Assembly: GCF_016918035.1 (NCBI RefSeq)
Contig: NZ_JAERWK010000006.1
Location: 62,001-126,000 of the forward strand
DNA: 64,000 bases
From: Nakamurella leprariae
Lineage (GTDB): Bacteria; Actinomycetota; Actinomycetes; Mycobacteriales; Nakamurellaceae
Direction of reading: 5' to 3'
The notes beneath the pieces are model-generated. The model worked only from the letters and a program-made list of their open reading frames with translations, searched no databases and was not told where the DNA came from. Position numbers and translations under genes: made by a program. Positions within the stretch are counted from its first letter, which is position 1, and each line of letters starts with the position of its first letter. Shown here in pieces: positions 18,006-27,675 of this stretch.

Positions 18006-18482
18006 TCAGCCCGGGTCGATGAGGTGCCGGAACGCCTGCAGGTTCTGCAGCGACTGCCCGGTGGAGGAACGCCAGTCCCACTCGCGCCGGATCGCCTCAG
18101 TGAAGCCGCGCTCCAGGATGGGGTTGAAGTCGGTGTCGGACGCGTCCAGCACCACACCCAGCACGGTGTCGATCTCGGCCGCGGTCAGGGTGTCCCGCCC
18201 GAGCCGGCCGACCAGGTGGATGTCGCCGGCCGCGTCCAGCGTGTACGCCACCGATCGCAGACGGGCGTTGCGCTGCAACAGGTACCGGTACACCTCGGCG
18301 TGGTGCTCGTCGGGAGCCCGGCAGACGAACGACTCGACGAGCAGCTCGTACCGGCCCAGCGCCAGCCACACCAGCGTGCGGTGCCGGCGTTCCCCGGGCA
18401 GCGTGACCAGGAAGGCGTCACCGTGCCGTTGCGTCGGGACGTCGAGATCGGTCAGCACCGCGGCCAGCCCGTCCGGATTCAC
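18006..18482 (-). CDS. YbjN-domain protein next to mshA
   Basis: A 158-residue cytoplasmic protein of the YbjN fold, similar in layout to type III secretion chaperones. Visible features are [20 protein letters not shown] and [20 protein letters not shown], the pattern seen in the YbjN protein encoded beside mshA in mycobacteria. The GTG start 18480-18482 overlaps the mshA stop by 4 bases, so it is co-translated. The function is unknown; the conserved pairing suggests a link to mycothiol metabolism, but that is only an association. Confidence 0.8.
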   Translation of the reverse strand: MNPDGLAAVLTDLDVPTQRHGDAFLVTLPGERRHRTLVWLALGRYELLVESFVCRAPDEHHAEVYRYLLQRNARLRSVAYTLDAAGDIHLVGRLGRDTLTAAEIDTVLGVVLDASDTDFNPILERGFTEAIRREWDWRSSTGQSLQNLQAFRHLIDPG

Positions 18483-19930
18483 CGCCGACCCGCCGACGAC
18501 CGCACCCGGGACCGGCGGTCCGGGGCGTCCAGTGCGGGCATGCCCGCCAGGGGGGCGAGCGCGAGCGGCGCGCGCAGCGGGACGGCCAGGGCCCGCCGAT
18601 AGACCTCCAGCAGACCGTCGACCGTTGCTTCCCAGGAGAACCGGGCGGCGTGCCGCACCGCCGCGCCGGCCAACCGCTCCCGGGTGGCCGGTTCCAGGCA
18701 GACCCGGCCCAGCGTGGTGGCCCAGTCCTGCGGGTCGTGCCCGGCCACCAGCAGCCCGCTCGTCCCGTCCTGCACCGCCACGGTCAGGCCGCCCACCGCG
18801 GTCGCGACCACCGGCGTCCCGGCCGCCTGCGCCTCCAACGCGACCAGCCCGAAGGACTCGTTGTGGCTGGGTACGCCGACCACGTCGGCCGCCCGGTAGT
18901 ACTGGAGCAGTTCGGCCGGCGGCACCGGCGGGCGCAGGTCGACCAGCGCGGTCACGCCCAGGTCGGCGGCCAGCCGGGCCAGGCCGTCGGGCGCGGCGCG
19001 GCCGGTCCCGGAGACGCCGCCGACCACCAGCAGCCGCCAACGGCGGTCCGGATGCCGGCGGCCCAGCTCGGCGATCGCCCGGACCAGCACGTCCGGCGCC
19101 TTGAGCGGCTGGATCCGGCCGGCGAAGACGACCACCAGCTCGTCGTCGGCCACCCCGACGCGCCGTCGGGCCGCGGCCCGGTCGGCCGCGGTGCCCGGGG
19201 TGAAGACGTCGGTGTCCACACCCGGCGCGACGACGTCGACCCGGTCCGGGTCGGCGCCGTACAGCGTCCGCAGCTCGTCGGCCTCGGTGACGGTGTTGGC
19301 GACCAGCCGGTCCGCCTCGGCCACCACCTGCTCCTCGCCGATCACCCGGCCGAACGGCTCCGGGGCGTCCCCGTCGGCCAGGGCCGCGTTCTTGACCTTG
19401 GCCAGGGTGTGCGCCGAGTGCACCAGCGGCACCGCCCAGCGGTCCTTGGCCAGGTAGCCGACCTGTCCGGACAGCCAGTAGTGGGAGTGGACCAGGTCGT
19501 AGTGCCCGGGGTCGCGCGCCGCCTCGACGCGCATGACCCCGGCCGCGAACGAGCACAGCTGCCCGGGCAGGTCGTCCTTGTCCAGGCCCTCGAACGGGCC
19601 GGCGACCACGTGCCGGACCAGCACGCCCGGATCCCACCGGACGACGGGTGGCTGGTCGGACGACGTGGCCCGGGTGAAGATCTCCACCTCGACGCCGCGG
19701 GCGGCCAGTCGGCGCGCGGTCTGGGCGACGTAGACGTTCATGCCGCCGGCGTCGCCGGTGCCGGGCTGGGCCAGGGGTGAGGTGTGCAGGCTGATCAGCG
19801 CGATGCGCCGCAGCGGCACCGGGATCGCCGACAGCGCTGGCTCCCGGCCGGCTCCTCGATGCACCGCAGCTCCGTCCTGCCCTTCGGCACCCGCCGGGGC
19901 GTGCCTGGCGCGCATGATCCCCGCACGCAC
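18479..19930 (-). CDS. mshA: D-inositol-3-phosphate glycosyltransferase, mycothiol synthesis
   Basis: A 483-residue GT4 enzyme making the first mycothiol intermediate from UDP-GlcNAc and 1L-myo-inositol-1-phosphate. It has the MshA-specific motif [20 protein letters not shown] (~residue 47), [17 protein letters not shown], the UDP-sugar site [18 protein letters not shown] and the EX7E motif region [19 protein letters not shown]. The start is uncertain: GTG 19928-19930 or ATG 19913-19915 both leave a ~35-residue non-conserved leader. It is coupled to the YbjN gene downstream. Confidence 0.95.
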   Translation of the reverse strand: MRAGIMRARHAPAGAEGQDGAAVHRGAGREPALSAIPVPLRRIALISLHTSPLAQPGTGDAGGMNVYVAQTARRLAARGVEVEIFTRATSSDQPPVVRWDPGVLVRHVVAGPFEGLDKDDLPGQLCSFAAGVMRVEAARDPGHYDLVHSHYWLSGQVGYLAKDRWAVPLVHSAHTLAKVKNAALADGDAPEPFGRVIGEEQVVAEADRLVANTVTEADELRTLYGADPDRVDVVAPGVDTDVFTPGTAADRAAARRRVGVADDELVVVFAGRIQPLKAPDVLVRAIAELGRRHPDRRWRLLVVGGVSGTGRAAPDGLARLAADLGVTALVDLRPPVPPAELLQYYRAADVVGVPSHNESFGLVALEAQAAGTPVVATAVGGLTVAVQDGTSGLLVAGHDPQDWATTLGRVCLEPATRERLAGAAVRHAARFSWEATVDGLLEVYRRALAVPLRAPLALAPLAGMPALDAPDRRSRVRSSAGRR

Positions 19931-20000
19931 GGTACGCGCCCGTCGGGGAACCCGACGTCACGGCTGACGCGCCGGGGTCGCATCCGCGATCAGCGCGCGG

Positions 20001-20450
20001 TCACGATGCGGACACGGGCGTCTCGCTCGTGCGGCGGTCCGCCGACCTCCGTGAGCAGGTGACGGCTGCCTCCGCTGCGAGTCGGCACTCCTGGGCCGAG
20101 CGACCCCCGGCCGAGTCCGCCGCGATGGTCCGCAGCTCGGCCAGCCGGTCGCGCGCGAGCGTGAGCTCGTCGATCTGCCGCTGGATCCGGTCGTGCTCGT
20201 CGTCCAGCCGCTGCCGCATCGCCGCAGTCGCGATCCCGGTGTCCAGGAACGGCAGGATCTGCACGATCGCCCGGCTGGGCAGGCCGGCCGAGAACAGCAG
20301 CTGCACGAAGCGCACCCGGCCGACGTCGGACTCGTCGTACTCACGGTGTCCGCCGGCCGTCCGGAAGGCCGGCACCAGCCCCTGCTCCTCGTAGTAGCGC
20401 AACGACCGGGTGCTGACCCCGGACCGCTCCGCGAGATCGCCGATGCGCAC
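20001..20450 (-). CDS. MerR-family transcriptional regulator
   Basis: A 149-residue regulator from the GTG at 20448-20450. The N-terminal winged helix reads RIGDLAERSGVSTRSLRYYE followed by GLVPAFRTAGGHREY, then a long dimerisation helix (residues ~75-110) and a short tail without obvious metal-binding Cys pairs. Longer in-frame starts exist upstream but would run through the operator, so the GTG is preferred. It is divergent from the SDR gene, which it probably controls through the palindrome at 20470-20485. The inducer is unknown. Confidence 0.85.
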   Translation of the reverse strand: MRIGDLAERSGVSTRSLRYYEEQGLVPAFRTAGGHREYDESDVGRVRFVQLLFSAGLPSRAIVQILPFLDTGIATAAMRQRLDDEHDRIQRQIDELTLARDRLAELRTIAADSAGGRSAQECRLAAEAAVTCSRRSADRRTSETPVSAS

Positions 20451-20469
20451 GCGTGCTCCCGAGTTGAAA

Positions 20470-20485
20470 TTGACATCAATGTGAA
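20470..20485. promoter_or_regulatory. MerR-type operator between the MerR and SDR genes
   Basis: TTGACATCAATGTGAA is a near-perfect inverted repeat (TTgACAT / ATGTgAA) 17 bases upstream of the SDR start. It also contains a TTGACA -35 hexamer. MerR proteins bind such dyads between -35 and -10 and distort the promoter, which fits this position. Confidence 0.6.
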
Positions 20486-20502
20486 GTTCTAGCGTACGAG
20501 AC

Positions 20503-21213
20503 ATGGACATCACCGCAGCCACTGCACTTGTCACCGGCGCCAACCGCGGCATCGGCCGCCACCTCGCCGCTCAGCTCGTCGCACGGGGCGCCAAGGTCTA
20601 CGCGACTGCCCGCCGCCCGGCGGCGATCGACCTTCCTGGCGTCGAGACGCTCGCCCTGGACATCACCGACCCGGCCGCCGTCGCCGCCGCCGCACAGGTC
20701 GCCAACGACGTCGACCTGCTGATCAACAACGCCGGCATCGCCCTGGGGGCGACGCTGCTGGGCGACCTCGACCAGGTGCACGCCGAGATGGACACCAACC
20801 TCTGGGGCACCCTGTCGATGGTGCGCGCGTTCGCGCCCGTCCTCGCCCGCAACGGCGGTGGCGCGGTCGTCAACATCGCCTCCGGCGCCTCGTGGATGGC
20901 GCTGCCCGGCGCGACCGCCTACGCCGTCACCAAAGCCGCGGTGTGGAACATGGGCAACGCGCTCCGTCATGAGCTCGCCGGCCAGGGCACGTCCGTGATC
21001 TCGGTGCACCTCGGGGTGGCGGACACGGACATGGGCGCCGACTACCCGATCGACAAGATCGATCCCGCGGACGTCGCTCGCGCCACCCTCGACGGCATCG
21101 AGCGCGACGACTGGGAAGTCGTCGTGGACGACCAGACGGCGTTGATCAAGGAGTGGCTGGCGAAGGACCCCAAGGGCTTCTACGCGCTGGTGGCGGAACT
21201 CCTCGCGAGCTGA
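20503..21213 (+). CDS. Short-chain dehydrogenase/reductase
   Basis: A 236-residue classical SDR. The nucleotide-binding motif TGANRGIG is at residues ~10-17, LLINNAGI is the NNAG motif, NIASGASW carries the catalytic Ser, and YAVTKAA carries the catalytic Tyr and Lys. An Arg right after the Gly-rich turn region (TARRP) favours NADP(H). ATG 20503 is the start and no leader is needed. It is transcribed away from its MerR regulator. The substrate cannot be told from sequence. Confidence 0.88.
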   Translation: MDITAATALVTGANRGIGRHLAAQLVARGAKVYATARRPAAIDLPGVETLALDITDPAAVAAAAQVANDVDLLINNAGIALGATLLGDLDQVHAEMDTNLWGTLSMVRAFAPVLARNGGGAVVNIASGASWMALPGATAYAVTKAAVWNMGNALRHELAGQGTSVISVHLGVADTDMGADYPIDKIDPADVARATLDGIERDDWEVVVDDQTALIKEWLAKDPKGFYALVAELLAS

Positions 21214-21232
21214 CCCCGGGGCCGAGCGGCAT

Positions 21233-22495
21233 TCAGAGCGCGGACAGGGCCCGCCACTCCTCGTAGGTGTAGGCCCAGTCGTAGATGTAGTCCTTCTCGG
21301 ACATCTCCACGCCGGTCCCGCTCACCTCGACCGGATCCCCGTACAGCGCCGAGTCGTAGTACCGCTGGGCGTCCCCCGGCCCCATGTTGATGCAGCCGTG
21401 CGAGACGTTCTGCTTGCCCAGGTACGGGATCGAGTTCGGGTTCTCGTGGATGAACTCACCGTTGTTGTTGATGCGCACGGCCCACTTCTCCTTGAGCCCG
21501 CAGTAGTCGTACTGCTGGTTGCACATCTCGAACTCGGGGTGCTTCTCGGTGACCACGTGGATGCCGCTGACGGTGTTGCGGCCCGGCACCGACTCCTTGC
21601 CGTAGGAGACCGGGTAGTTCTCGGTGACCACGCCGTCCACCGTGACCACCATGCGGAAGGTGGAGACGTCGGCGGTGACCACCTGGGCCCGCCCGATGGT
21701 GAAGTCGGACGACAGGTCCTCCAGCCCCCAGGTGTCGCCCAGGTCGACCCCGGCCAGATCCGCCTCGAAATGCACCTGCGTGTACGCCGGCCAGTACTGC
21801 GCGGGCCGGAAGTGCACGATCGACTGGCGGGTCCCGGTGCCCTGGATGTCCTCGTCCTGCAGCCAGCCCCACGATCCCTCGATGGCGCCCTTGTCGGTCT
21901 CGACCGTGAACGCGGCCTGCGCGGCCGCCTTGTCCTGCACCGGCTCGTCGAACACGACGATCAGCGGCGCGGCCACCCCGACCGTGGTCCCGGAGGGGAT
22001 GTTGAACACCGCGCGGTTGTACCGCTCCGGGTCGACCGTGCTGAACGTGCCGGAGATCGGTGTGGTGACACCGCCGACGCCGGTGGCCGTGCCGGTGACG
22101 GTGTACTCGGTGTCGTAGGCGAGCCGATCGGTGCTGGTCCAGCTGGCGTCGTCCGCGGACAGCTCCCCGGCGACCGGCACCCCGTCGTCGGCCACCATGT
22201 CCAGTTCGGTGATGGTGCCGGCGAAGACGGTGACGGTGATCGGGTCGTTCGGCGCCAGATCGGTGCTGCCGAACCGCGGCGTGGCCGCCACCCGGGGCCC
22301 GGCGGCCGTCGAGCTCGTCGTCGCGGACGCCCCGTCGTCGCCCGACGCGGCCGGCACGGTGTTGGTCACGGTCACGACCTCGTCGCCGAGGCCGCCCGCA
22401 CACCCGGCGACCACCAGGAGCAGGGCCGAGATCAGGGCCGTCATCGCCGCGGGGCCGCGTCGCGGACGCCTCGCCCGTGCCGCCGAGATCACCAT
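21233..22495 (-). CDS. Lipoprotein L,D-transpeptidase (YkuD domain)
   Basis: A 420-residue exported lipoprotein making 3-3 crosslinks in peptidoglycan. The signal peptide ends in VVAGC (lipobox Cys). Two Ig-like (Big_10/BID) domains span ~70-280, and the YkuD catalytic domain covers the C-terminal third with HENPNSIPYLG and the catalytic SHGCINMGPGDAQRYY (Cys ~365). The C-terminal WAYTYEEWRAL extension is typical of mycobacterial Ldt proteins such as LprQ. ATG 22493-22495 follows GGAAGGGA; longer frames upstream are not needed. LprQ also lies next to murB in M. tuberculosis. Confidence 0.92.
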   Translation of the reverse strand: MVISAARARRPRRGPAAMTALISALLLVVAGCAGGLGDEVVTVTNTVPAASGDDGASATTSSTAAGPRVAATPRFGSTDLAPNDPITVTVFAGTITELDMVADDGVPVAGELSADDASWTSTDRLAYDTEYTVTGTATGVGGVTTPISGTFSTVDPERYNRAVFNIPSGTTVGVAAPLIVVFDEPVQDKAAAQAAFTVETDKGAIEGSWGWLQDEDIQGTGTRQSIVHFRPAQYWPAYTQVHFEADLAGVDLGDTWGLEDLSSDFTIGRAQVVTADVSTFRMVVTVDGVVTENYPVSYGKESVPGRNTVSGIHVVTEKHPEFEMCNQQYDYCGLKEKWAVRINNNGEFIHENPNSIPYLGKQNVSHGCINMGPGDAQRYYDSALYGDPVEVSGTGVEMSEKDYIYDWAYTYEEWRALSAL

Positions 22496-22652
22496 CGCCC
22501 GTCCCTTCCGCTCCGGTGGGTACCGCCGGATGCCGATCGGCGGATGCCGGTCGACAGCCACCCAGTGTGCCGGGCGGGTCCGGTCCGGGACACCGGCTGC
22601 GGCGATCGGCGGCTCTGATCACCCGGACGGGGTGGCGGGTAGCGTCGCTGCG

Positions 22653-23648
22653 GTGACCGACTTCCCCGCCGTGGTGGCCACCGGCACCGGACCGGCCCAG
22701 CTGCGCACGCTCACGGACGCCGATCTGCCGGATCCCGGCGAGTCCGCCGTCACCGTCGCGGTGACCCACTCGTCGCTCAACTACAAGGACGGCCTGGCCG
22801 TCACCGGCACGGCGCCGATCGCCCGCTCGTTCCCGATGATCTGCGGCATCGACCTGGCCGGCACCGTCGAGACCTCGACCGATCCCGCGTTCGCGCCCGG
22901 TGACGAGGTCGTCGCCACCGGCTGGGGACTCGGCGAGCACCTGCCCGGCGGTTACACCCGGCGCACCCGTGTGCCGGGTCGGGTGCTGACCCGGCTGCCC
23001 GACGGCATCGACCCGCAGCGGGCGATGGCCATCGGCACCGCCGGCCTCACCGCGATGCTGTGCGTGCTGGCCCTCGAGGACCACGGGCTCACCCCGGACG
23101 CCGAGGGCAGCGTGCTGGTCACCGGCGCGGCCGGCGGAGTGGGCAACGTGGCGATCGCCGTGCTCTCCCGGCTCGGGTACGCGGTCACCGCCTCCAGCGG
23201 CCGGCCGGAGACGCACGACCAGCTGCGCGCACTCGGGGCGACCGACGTGATCGACCGGGCCGAGCTGTCCGAGCCGTCGGACAAGCCGCTGCAGGGGCAG
23301 CGCTGGGCCGCGGCGATCGACACCGTGGGCAGCACCACGCTCGCCAACGCACTGGCCCAGACCCGGTACCGGGGGGCCGTCGCCGCCTGTGGATTGGCCG
23401 GCGGGGCCGACCTGCCCGCCTCGGTGCTGCCGTTCATCCTGCGCAACGTGGCCCTGCTCGGCATCGACTCGGTGCAGTGCCCGACGCCGGTGCGGGAGCG
23501 GGCCTGGTCACGGCTGGCCGCCGACCTGCCGATGGACGCGCTCGACTCGCTGAGCACGGTCGAGCCGATGAGCCGGGTGCCGGATCTGGCCGAACAGATC
23601 CTGGCCGGACAGGTGGCCGGGCGCGTGGTCATCGACACCGGCGCCTGA
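22653..23648 (+). CDS. MDR-family NADPH:quinone/acrylyl-CoA-type oxidoreductase (YhdH/AcuI group)
   Basis: A 331-residue zinc-free medium-chain reductase. SSLNYKDGLAVTG near residue 40, CGIDLAGTVE, and the Rossmann motif VLVTGAAGGVGNVAIAVLSR (~residue 150) match the YhdH/YhfP/AcuI subgroup, which reduces acrylyl-CoA or similar enones with NADPH. The GTG start is at 22653. It is divergent from the L,D-transpeptidase gene and converges on murB with a single base between stops. Confidence 0.85.
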   Translation: MTDFPAVVATGTGPAQLRTLTDADLPDPGESAVTVAVTHSSLNYKDGLAVTGTAPIARSFPMICGIDLAGTVETSTDPAFAPGDEVVATGWGLGEHLPGGYTRRTRVPGRVLTRLPDGIDPQRAMAIGTAGLTAMLCVLALEDHGLTPDAEGSVLVTGAAGGVGNVAIAVLSRLGYAVTASSGRPETHDQLRALGATDVIDRAELSEPSDKPLQGQRWAAAIDTVGSTTLANALAQTRYRGAVAACGLAGGADLPASVLPFILRNVALLGIDSVQCPTPVRERAWSRLAADLPMDALDSLSTVEPMSRVPDLAEQILAGQVAGRVVIDTGA

Positions 23649-23649
23649 G

Positions 23650-24759
23650 CTACCAGCGCACCCCGACGAACACCGGCTCCGGGGCCAGGTCCACCCGGAA
23701 CCGTTCGCGCACTCCGCCGGCGATCTCCCGGGCCAGCTCGAGCAGGTCGGCGGTGGTGCCGGCGCCGCGGTTGGTCAGGGCCAGAGTGTGCTTGCCGGAC
23801 ACCGCGACCCGTCCGCCGGGACCCGGGTGGCCCTTGGCGAAGCCGGCCCGGTCGATGAGCCAGGCCGCAGACAGCTTGGTCCCGGGACCGCCCGCGGCGG
23901 TGGTCGCCGGGTACGCCGGGTAGGTGACGTCCGCGCCGAGCCGGGCACGGATGGCCTCGTCGGCGTCCCGTGCGCGGTCGGCGTCCAGGATCGGATTGGT
24001 GAAGAAGGACCCGGCGCTGCAGGTGTCCGGGTCCCCCGGCTCCAGCACCATCCCCTTGGCCCGCCGCAGCTCCAGCACGGCGGCCCGGACCGCCGCGGCC
24101 GGAGCGCTCCCGCCCAGGGGCACGCCCAGCGTGCGAGCCAGCTCGGCGTACCGCACCGGTACCGGGCCGCGGCGCAGCGCGAAGGTCACGTCCAGCACCA
24201 CCGCCCGGTCGGTCCCGCGCAGCACCGAGTGCCGGTAGCCCAGCTGCAGCTCGGCCGCGGTCAGCGGGCGCACCTGACCGGACCGGCGGTCCAGCACGGT
24301 GACCTCGCGCAGCACGTCGGAGACCTCGGTGCCGTACGCCCCGACGTTCTGCACCGGGGTGGCCCCGGTCGAACCAGGGATGCCGGACAGCGGGGTCAGC
24401 CCGCCGAACCCGGCCTCGAGGGTGCGGGCCACCGCCTCGTCCCAGTCGACGCCGGCGCCGATGGTGACCAGCGCCCCGTCGGAGTCGGCGGGATCGGGCC
24501 GCACCGTGAACCCGGGCACCGCCACCCTGACCACCGGCGTCGAGACCCCGGCGTCGGCCACCACCAGGTTGCTGCCGCCGCCGACCACCAGCACCCCGGT
24601 CCCGGCCCGGTCGGCCGTCCCGACCGCGTCGACCACGTCCTGCGCGGTCGTCGCGGTGCGCAGCGATGGCGCGGGTCCGCCGAGGCGCAGGGTGGTCAGG
24701 TCGGCGAGCCGGACACCGCCGGGCGCCGAGCCGGGGGTCGATGAGAGGTCGCTCGGCAC
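23650..24759 (-). CDS. murB: UDP-N-acetylenolpyruvoylglucosamine reductase
   Basis: A 369-residue FAD/NADPH enzyme giving UDP-MurNAc for peptidoglycan. FAD-binding segments are GTGVLVVGGGSNLVVADAG and LSGIPGSTGATPVQNVGAYG; the catalytic region contains YRHSVLRG and the type I proton-donor Ser in CSAGSFFTNP, followed by SAAWLIDRAG. It has the length of the long actinobacterial type. It starts at ATG 24757-24759, divergent from the DUF2505 gene. It converges with the MDR gene. Confidence 0.95.
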   Translation of the reverse strand: MPSDLSSTPGSAPGGVRLADLTTLRLGGPAPSLRTATTAQDVVDAVGTADRAGTGVLVVGGGSNLVVADAGVSTPVVRVAVPGFTVRPDPADSDGALVTIGAGVDWDEAVARTLEAGFGGLTPLSGIPGSTGATPVQNVGAYGTEVSDVLREVTVLDRRSGQVRPLTAAELQLGYRHSVLRGTDRAVVLDVTFALRRGPVPVRYAELARTLGVPLGGSAPAAAVRAAVLELRRAKGMVLEPGDPDTCSAGSFFTNPILDADRARDADEAIRARLGADVTYPAYPATTAAGGPGTKLSAAWLIDRAGFAKGHPGPGGRVAVSGKHTLALTNRGAGTTADLLELAREIAGGVRERFRVDLAPEPVFVGVRW

Positions 24760-24874
24760 CGGTCGAGCCTACGGAGCGGCCCCCGTCGGACGGTCGGGAC
24801 GCGGCCGTAGAGTCGGGAGCGCATCACCTCGAGCGCTCGCCACCGACCGACCCAGCCACCCCGGGAGTTCCGAC

Positions 24875-25363
24875 GTGCCCACGCCGCTGTCCCTGACCGC
24901 CTCGCTGCCCGTCGCACCCGGCACGCTGTTCGCCAAGCTGGGCGACCGGGAGTTCGTCACCGGACGACTGCTGGCCTCCGGCGGCGACCATCCCGAGGTG
25001 GTCACCGTCGATCCGGGGCCGGACTCGGTGAAGATCGTCACCAGGCAGCGCGTGCCCGAGGACATGCTGCCCAGCATGATCCGTTCGTTCCTGCCCAGTG
25101 CGCCGGTCATCGAGCGCACCGAGCAGTGGCGCGCCGACGGTGACGGGTACCTGGCCGACCTGGACGTCTCCGTGTCCGGCGCCCCGGCCGGGATGACCGG
25201 CACGATGGAGCTGCGCCCGGACGGCAGCGGCAGCACCTACACGGTGACCGCGCAGGCCACCGTCTCGGTGCCGCTGTTCGGCAGCAAGGTCGAGCAGATG
25301 ATCGTGGAGCAGGTCCAGGGAATCCTGCGCCGCGAGGAGGAGTTCTTCCGTTCGGCGGTCTGA
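24875..25363 (+). CDS. DUF2505 protein (START-like fold)
   Basis: A 162-residue protein with the DUF2505 pattern: an N-terminal strand, VTVDPGPDSVKIVTRQRVP, the LPSMIRSFLPSAPVIERTEQW segment (positions ~62-82) and a C-terminal amphipathic helix (VEQMIVEQVQGILRREEEFF). The fold resembles the SRPBCC/START lipid-binding family. The homologue in M. tuberculosis is also the neighbour of murB. The function is unknown. GTG 24875 has CGGGAG upstream. Confidence 0.75.
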   Translation: MPTPLSLTASLPVAPGTLFAKLGDREFVTGRLLASGGDHPEVVTVDPGPDSVKIVTRQRVPEDMLPSMIRSFLPSAPVIERTEQWRADGDGYLADLDVSVSGAPAGMTGTMELRPDGSGSTYTVTAQATVSVPLFGSKVEQMIVEQVQGILRREEEFFRSAV

Positions 25364-25398
25364 CGGCACGGTCTGACGGCACGGGCTGACGGCACGGT
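25360..25398 (+). repeat. 13-base tandem repeat at the end of the DUF2505 gene
   Basis: Three head-to-tail copies of CTGACGGCACGG(T/G) start at 25360, 25373 and 25386. The first copy contains the DUF2505 stop codon, so the gene's end lies inside the repeat. Probably a slippage duplication. Confidence 0.9.
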
Positions 25399-25469
25399 CG
25401 GCCGAACCACGATCGGGGTGTTCCGGGTCCGGCCCGGACAGCAGCACAGGAACACAGGAGGCGAGCGAC

Positions 25470-26387
25470 ATGGCCGGTGAGCCTGGCGAGCTGTACGAAC
25501 TGCACCTGGAGAACCCGGACCTCGACGACCTGGGGACTCCCGTCCTGGTCGTCGCCCTGGACGGCTACATCGACGCCGGGGCCGGCGTCCGGCTGGCCAT
25601 CGACGCGCTGCGCACGCTGCCGTCGTCGGTGGTGGCGAGCTTCGACGTCGACGAGCTGGTCGACTACCGCGCCCGCCGGCCGCCGCTGACGTTCGAACGG
25701 GGCGGCTTCCACGAGTACCAGGCGCCCAAGTTGCAGATCCACCGCGTGGCCGACGAGGCCGGCACCCCGTTCCTGCTGCTCACCGGCCCGGAGCCGGACG
25801 TGCAGTGGGAGCGGTTCGTCGCCGCCATCGGTCAGCTGGTGGACCGGTTCGCGGTCCGGCTCACCGTCTCCCTGCTGGCCATCCCGATGGGGGTGCCGCA
25901 CACCCGCCCCACCGGCATGACCAGCCACGCCAACCGCAGCGGACTGCTGCCGGCCCAGCCCGACCTGTTCGGCTCCATGCAGGTGCCCGGCTACGCGACC
26001 GCGCTCATGGAGTACCGGTTCGGCCAGCAGGGCCGGGACTGCGTCGGGTTCGCCGCGCACGTCCCGCACTACCTGACCCGCACCGAGTACCCGGAGTCGG
26101 CGCGCGCCCTCATCCAGGCCACCGCGGACGCAGCCGGGCTGCTGCTGCCCACCTCCCCGCTGGACGAGCCCGCCGCCGTGGTCGCCGCCCAACTGGCCTC
26201 GCAGATCGCCGAGAACGGCGAGGTGGCCGACGTGGTGCGGGCCCTCGAGCAGCAGTACGACTCGTTCGTCAAGAGCGCGGAGTCCGGCAGCCTGCTGGCC
26301 CAGTCCGCGCCGCTGCCGACGGCCGACGAGCTGGGCGCCGAGTTCGAGGCGTTCCTGGCCCGGCAGGACCCGCCCCGCGAGCCCTGA
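25470..26387 (+). CDS. PAC2-family (proteasome assembly chaperone 2-like) protein
   Basis: A 305-residue protein of the PAC2 family, found in actinobacteria and archaea. Diagnostic stretches are PVLVVALDGYIDAGAGVRLA near the N-terminus, the FDVDELVDYRARRPPLTF segment (residues ~58-75), LLLTGPEPDVQWERF and AIPMGVPHTRPTGMTSHAN. The ATG at 25470 is preceded by GGAGGCGAGCGAC. In actinobacteria its role is not settled; a link to the proteasome is only by family name and no proteasome gene is visible nearby. It runs co-directional with the potassium channel gene 41 bases later. Confidence 0.88.
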   Translation: MAGEPGELYELHLENPDLDDLGTPVLVVALDGYIDAGAGVRLAIDALRTLPSSVVASFDVDELVDYRARRPPLTFERGGFHEYQAPKLQIHRVADEAGTPFLLLTGPEPDVQWERFVAAIGQLVDRFAVRLTVSLLAIPMGVPHTRPTGMTSHANRSGLLPAQPDLFGSMQVPGYATALMEYRFGQQGRDCVGFAAHVPHYLTRTEYPESARALIQATADAAGLLLPTSPLDEPAAVVAAQLASQIAENGEVADVVRALEQQYDSFVKSAESGSLLAQSAPLPTADELGAEFEAFLARQDPPREP

Positions 26388-26428
26388 GCCGCCCCTGACC
26401 TGCACGGTCCGGCGTACCCTCGCTGATC

Positions 26429-27601
26429 GTGGCCAGACCCCTGCGCAAGCGGCTGACGACCGACGCCGAGCGCATCGTCCAGTTGCCGGCCCGTCGTGAG
26501 CGCGGGCCGCTGATCGCGATCGTCTGGCGGGTCCTGGTCGCCCTGGCCTGCATCGTGGTCACCGCGCTCGTCGTGTATTTCGAGCGGGACGGGTACCGGG
26601 ACGTCGAGGGCCGGGTCGACAGCCTGCTCGACAGCTTCTACTACGCGACCGTCACCCTGTCGACGACCGGGTACGGCGACGTCACGCCGCTGTCGGACTC
26701 GGCCCGGCTGACCAACATCGTGTTGATCACCCCGTTGCGGTTCCTCTTCCTGATCGTGCTCATCGGCACGACCATCGAGGTGCTCACCGAACGCAGCCGC
26801 CAGCAGTTCCGCTTCGCGCGGTGGAGGAGACGAGTGAAGAAGCACACCGTGGTCATCGGCTACGGGACGAAGGGTCGCTCGGCCGTCGCCGCCCTGATCG
26901 ACCAGGGGCACCCGGCCGACCACATCGTGGTCGTCGACTCGGACACCCGGAACGTCAAGGAGGCCACCGCCGACGGTTGCGTCGGCGTCTTCGGGGACGC
27001 CCGCCGCGAGGAGGTGCTGCGCCAGGCGGCCATGCCGAGCGCGCAGCGGGTCATCGTGGCCACCGATCGGGACGACACCAGCGTGCTGGTCACGCTGACC
27101 GCCCGGCGGCTGTCGCCGGACGCCACCATCGTGGCCGCGGCGCGGGAGGAGCAGAACATCGCGGTGCTCCGCCAGGGCGGCGCCGACGTGGTCATCCCCA
27201 CCGCGGAATCGGCGGGCCGGTTGCTCGGGCTGTCGATCATCGCGCCGAACGCCGGCGAGCTGATGGAGGACCTGCTCGAGCCGGTGGCCGGGCTGCAGAT
27301 CGCCGAGCGTGAGATCAAGCCGGAGGACGTGGGCCTGTCCCCCGCCCGGCTCACCGCCCGCGGCGAGATCGTGCTCACCGTGATCCGCAACGGCATCTCG
27401 CACCGGTTCGATTCCGGACGGATCAAGGTGTTCCAGCCGGGCGACCGCATCGTGGTCATCCGCGGCACCGACGTCGCGCACGACGGCGGGCCTGACGGCC
27501 GGGCCGGGAACGCGATGGCCGTGAACGACACCAGGCAGACCATCAAGGCCGCCACGCCGGAGCGGGACGCCGAGCTCCCGCGGGAGCACCGCAGCCGCTG
27601 A
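26429..27601 (+). CDS. Two-helix potassium channel with RCK/TrkA domain
   Basis: A 390-residue channel. The first membrane helix is at residues ~30-50, the pore contains the selectivity filter TTGYGD (~residue 83), and the second helix is at ~93-115. The cytoplasmic RCK module begins HTVVIGYGTKGRSAVAALI (Rossmann GxGxxG) with the acidic cofactor-binding end VVVDSD, and a TrkA-C-like domain follows (~300-365). It is therefore probably a ligand-gated K+ channel of the MthK/Kch type. GTG 26429 starts a basic N-terminus. Confidence 0.92.
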   Translation: MARPLRKRLTTDAERIVQLPARRERGPLIAIVWRVLVALACIVVTALVVYFERDGYRDVEGRVDSLLDSFYYATVTLSTTGYGDVTPLSDSARLTNIVLITPLRFLFLIVLIGTTIEVLTERSRQQFRFARWRRRVKKHTVVIGYGTKGRSAVAALIDQGHPADHIVVVDSDTRNVKEATADGCVGVFGDARREEVLRQAAMPSAQRVIVATDRDDTSVLVTLTARRLSPDATIVAAAREEQNIAVLRQGGADVVIPTAESAGRLLGLSIIAPNAGELMEDLLEPVAGLQIAEREIKPEDVGLSPARLTARGEIVLTVIRNGISHRFDSGRIKVFQPGDRIVVIRGTDVAHDGGPDGRAGNAMAVNDTRQTIKAATPERDAELPREHRSR

Positions 27602-27675
27602 GCCGCCCGGCCGGGGCCGTCGGATCCACGCGATACCGTGGGCGCTCCCCGGCCACCGACGTTCGCGGAGAGTTG

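Noticed and set aside
20451-20552. Earlier start for the MerR gene
   Set aside because: It would place the operator and the divergent promoter inside the coding region; the GTG at 20448-20450 gives the normal MerR N-terminus.
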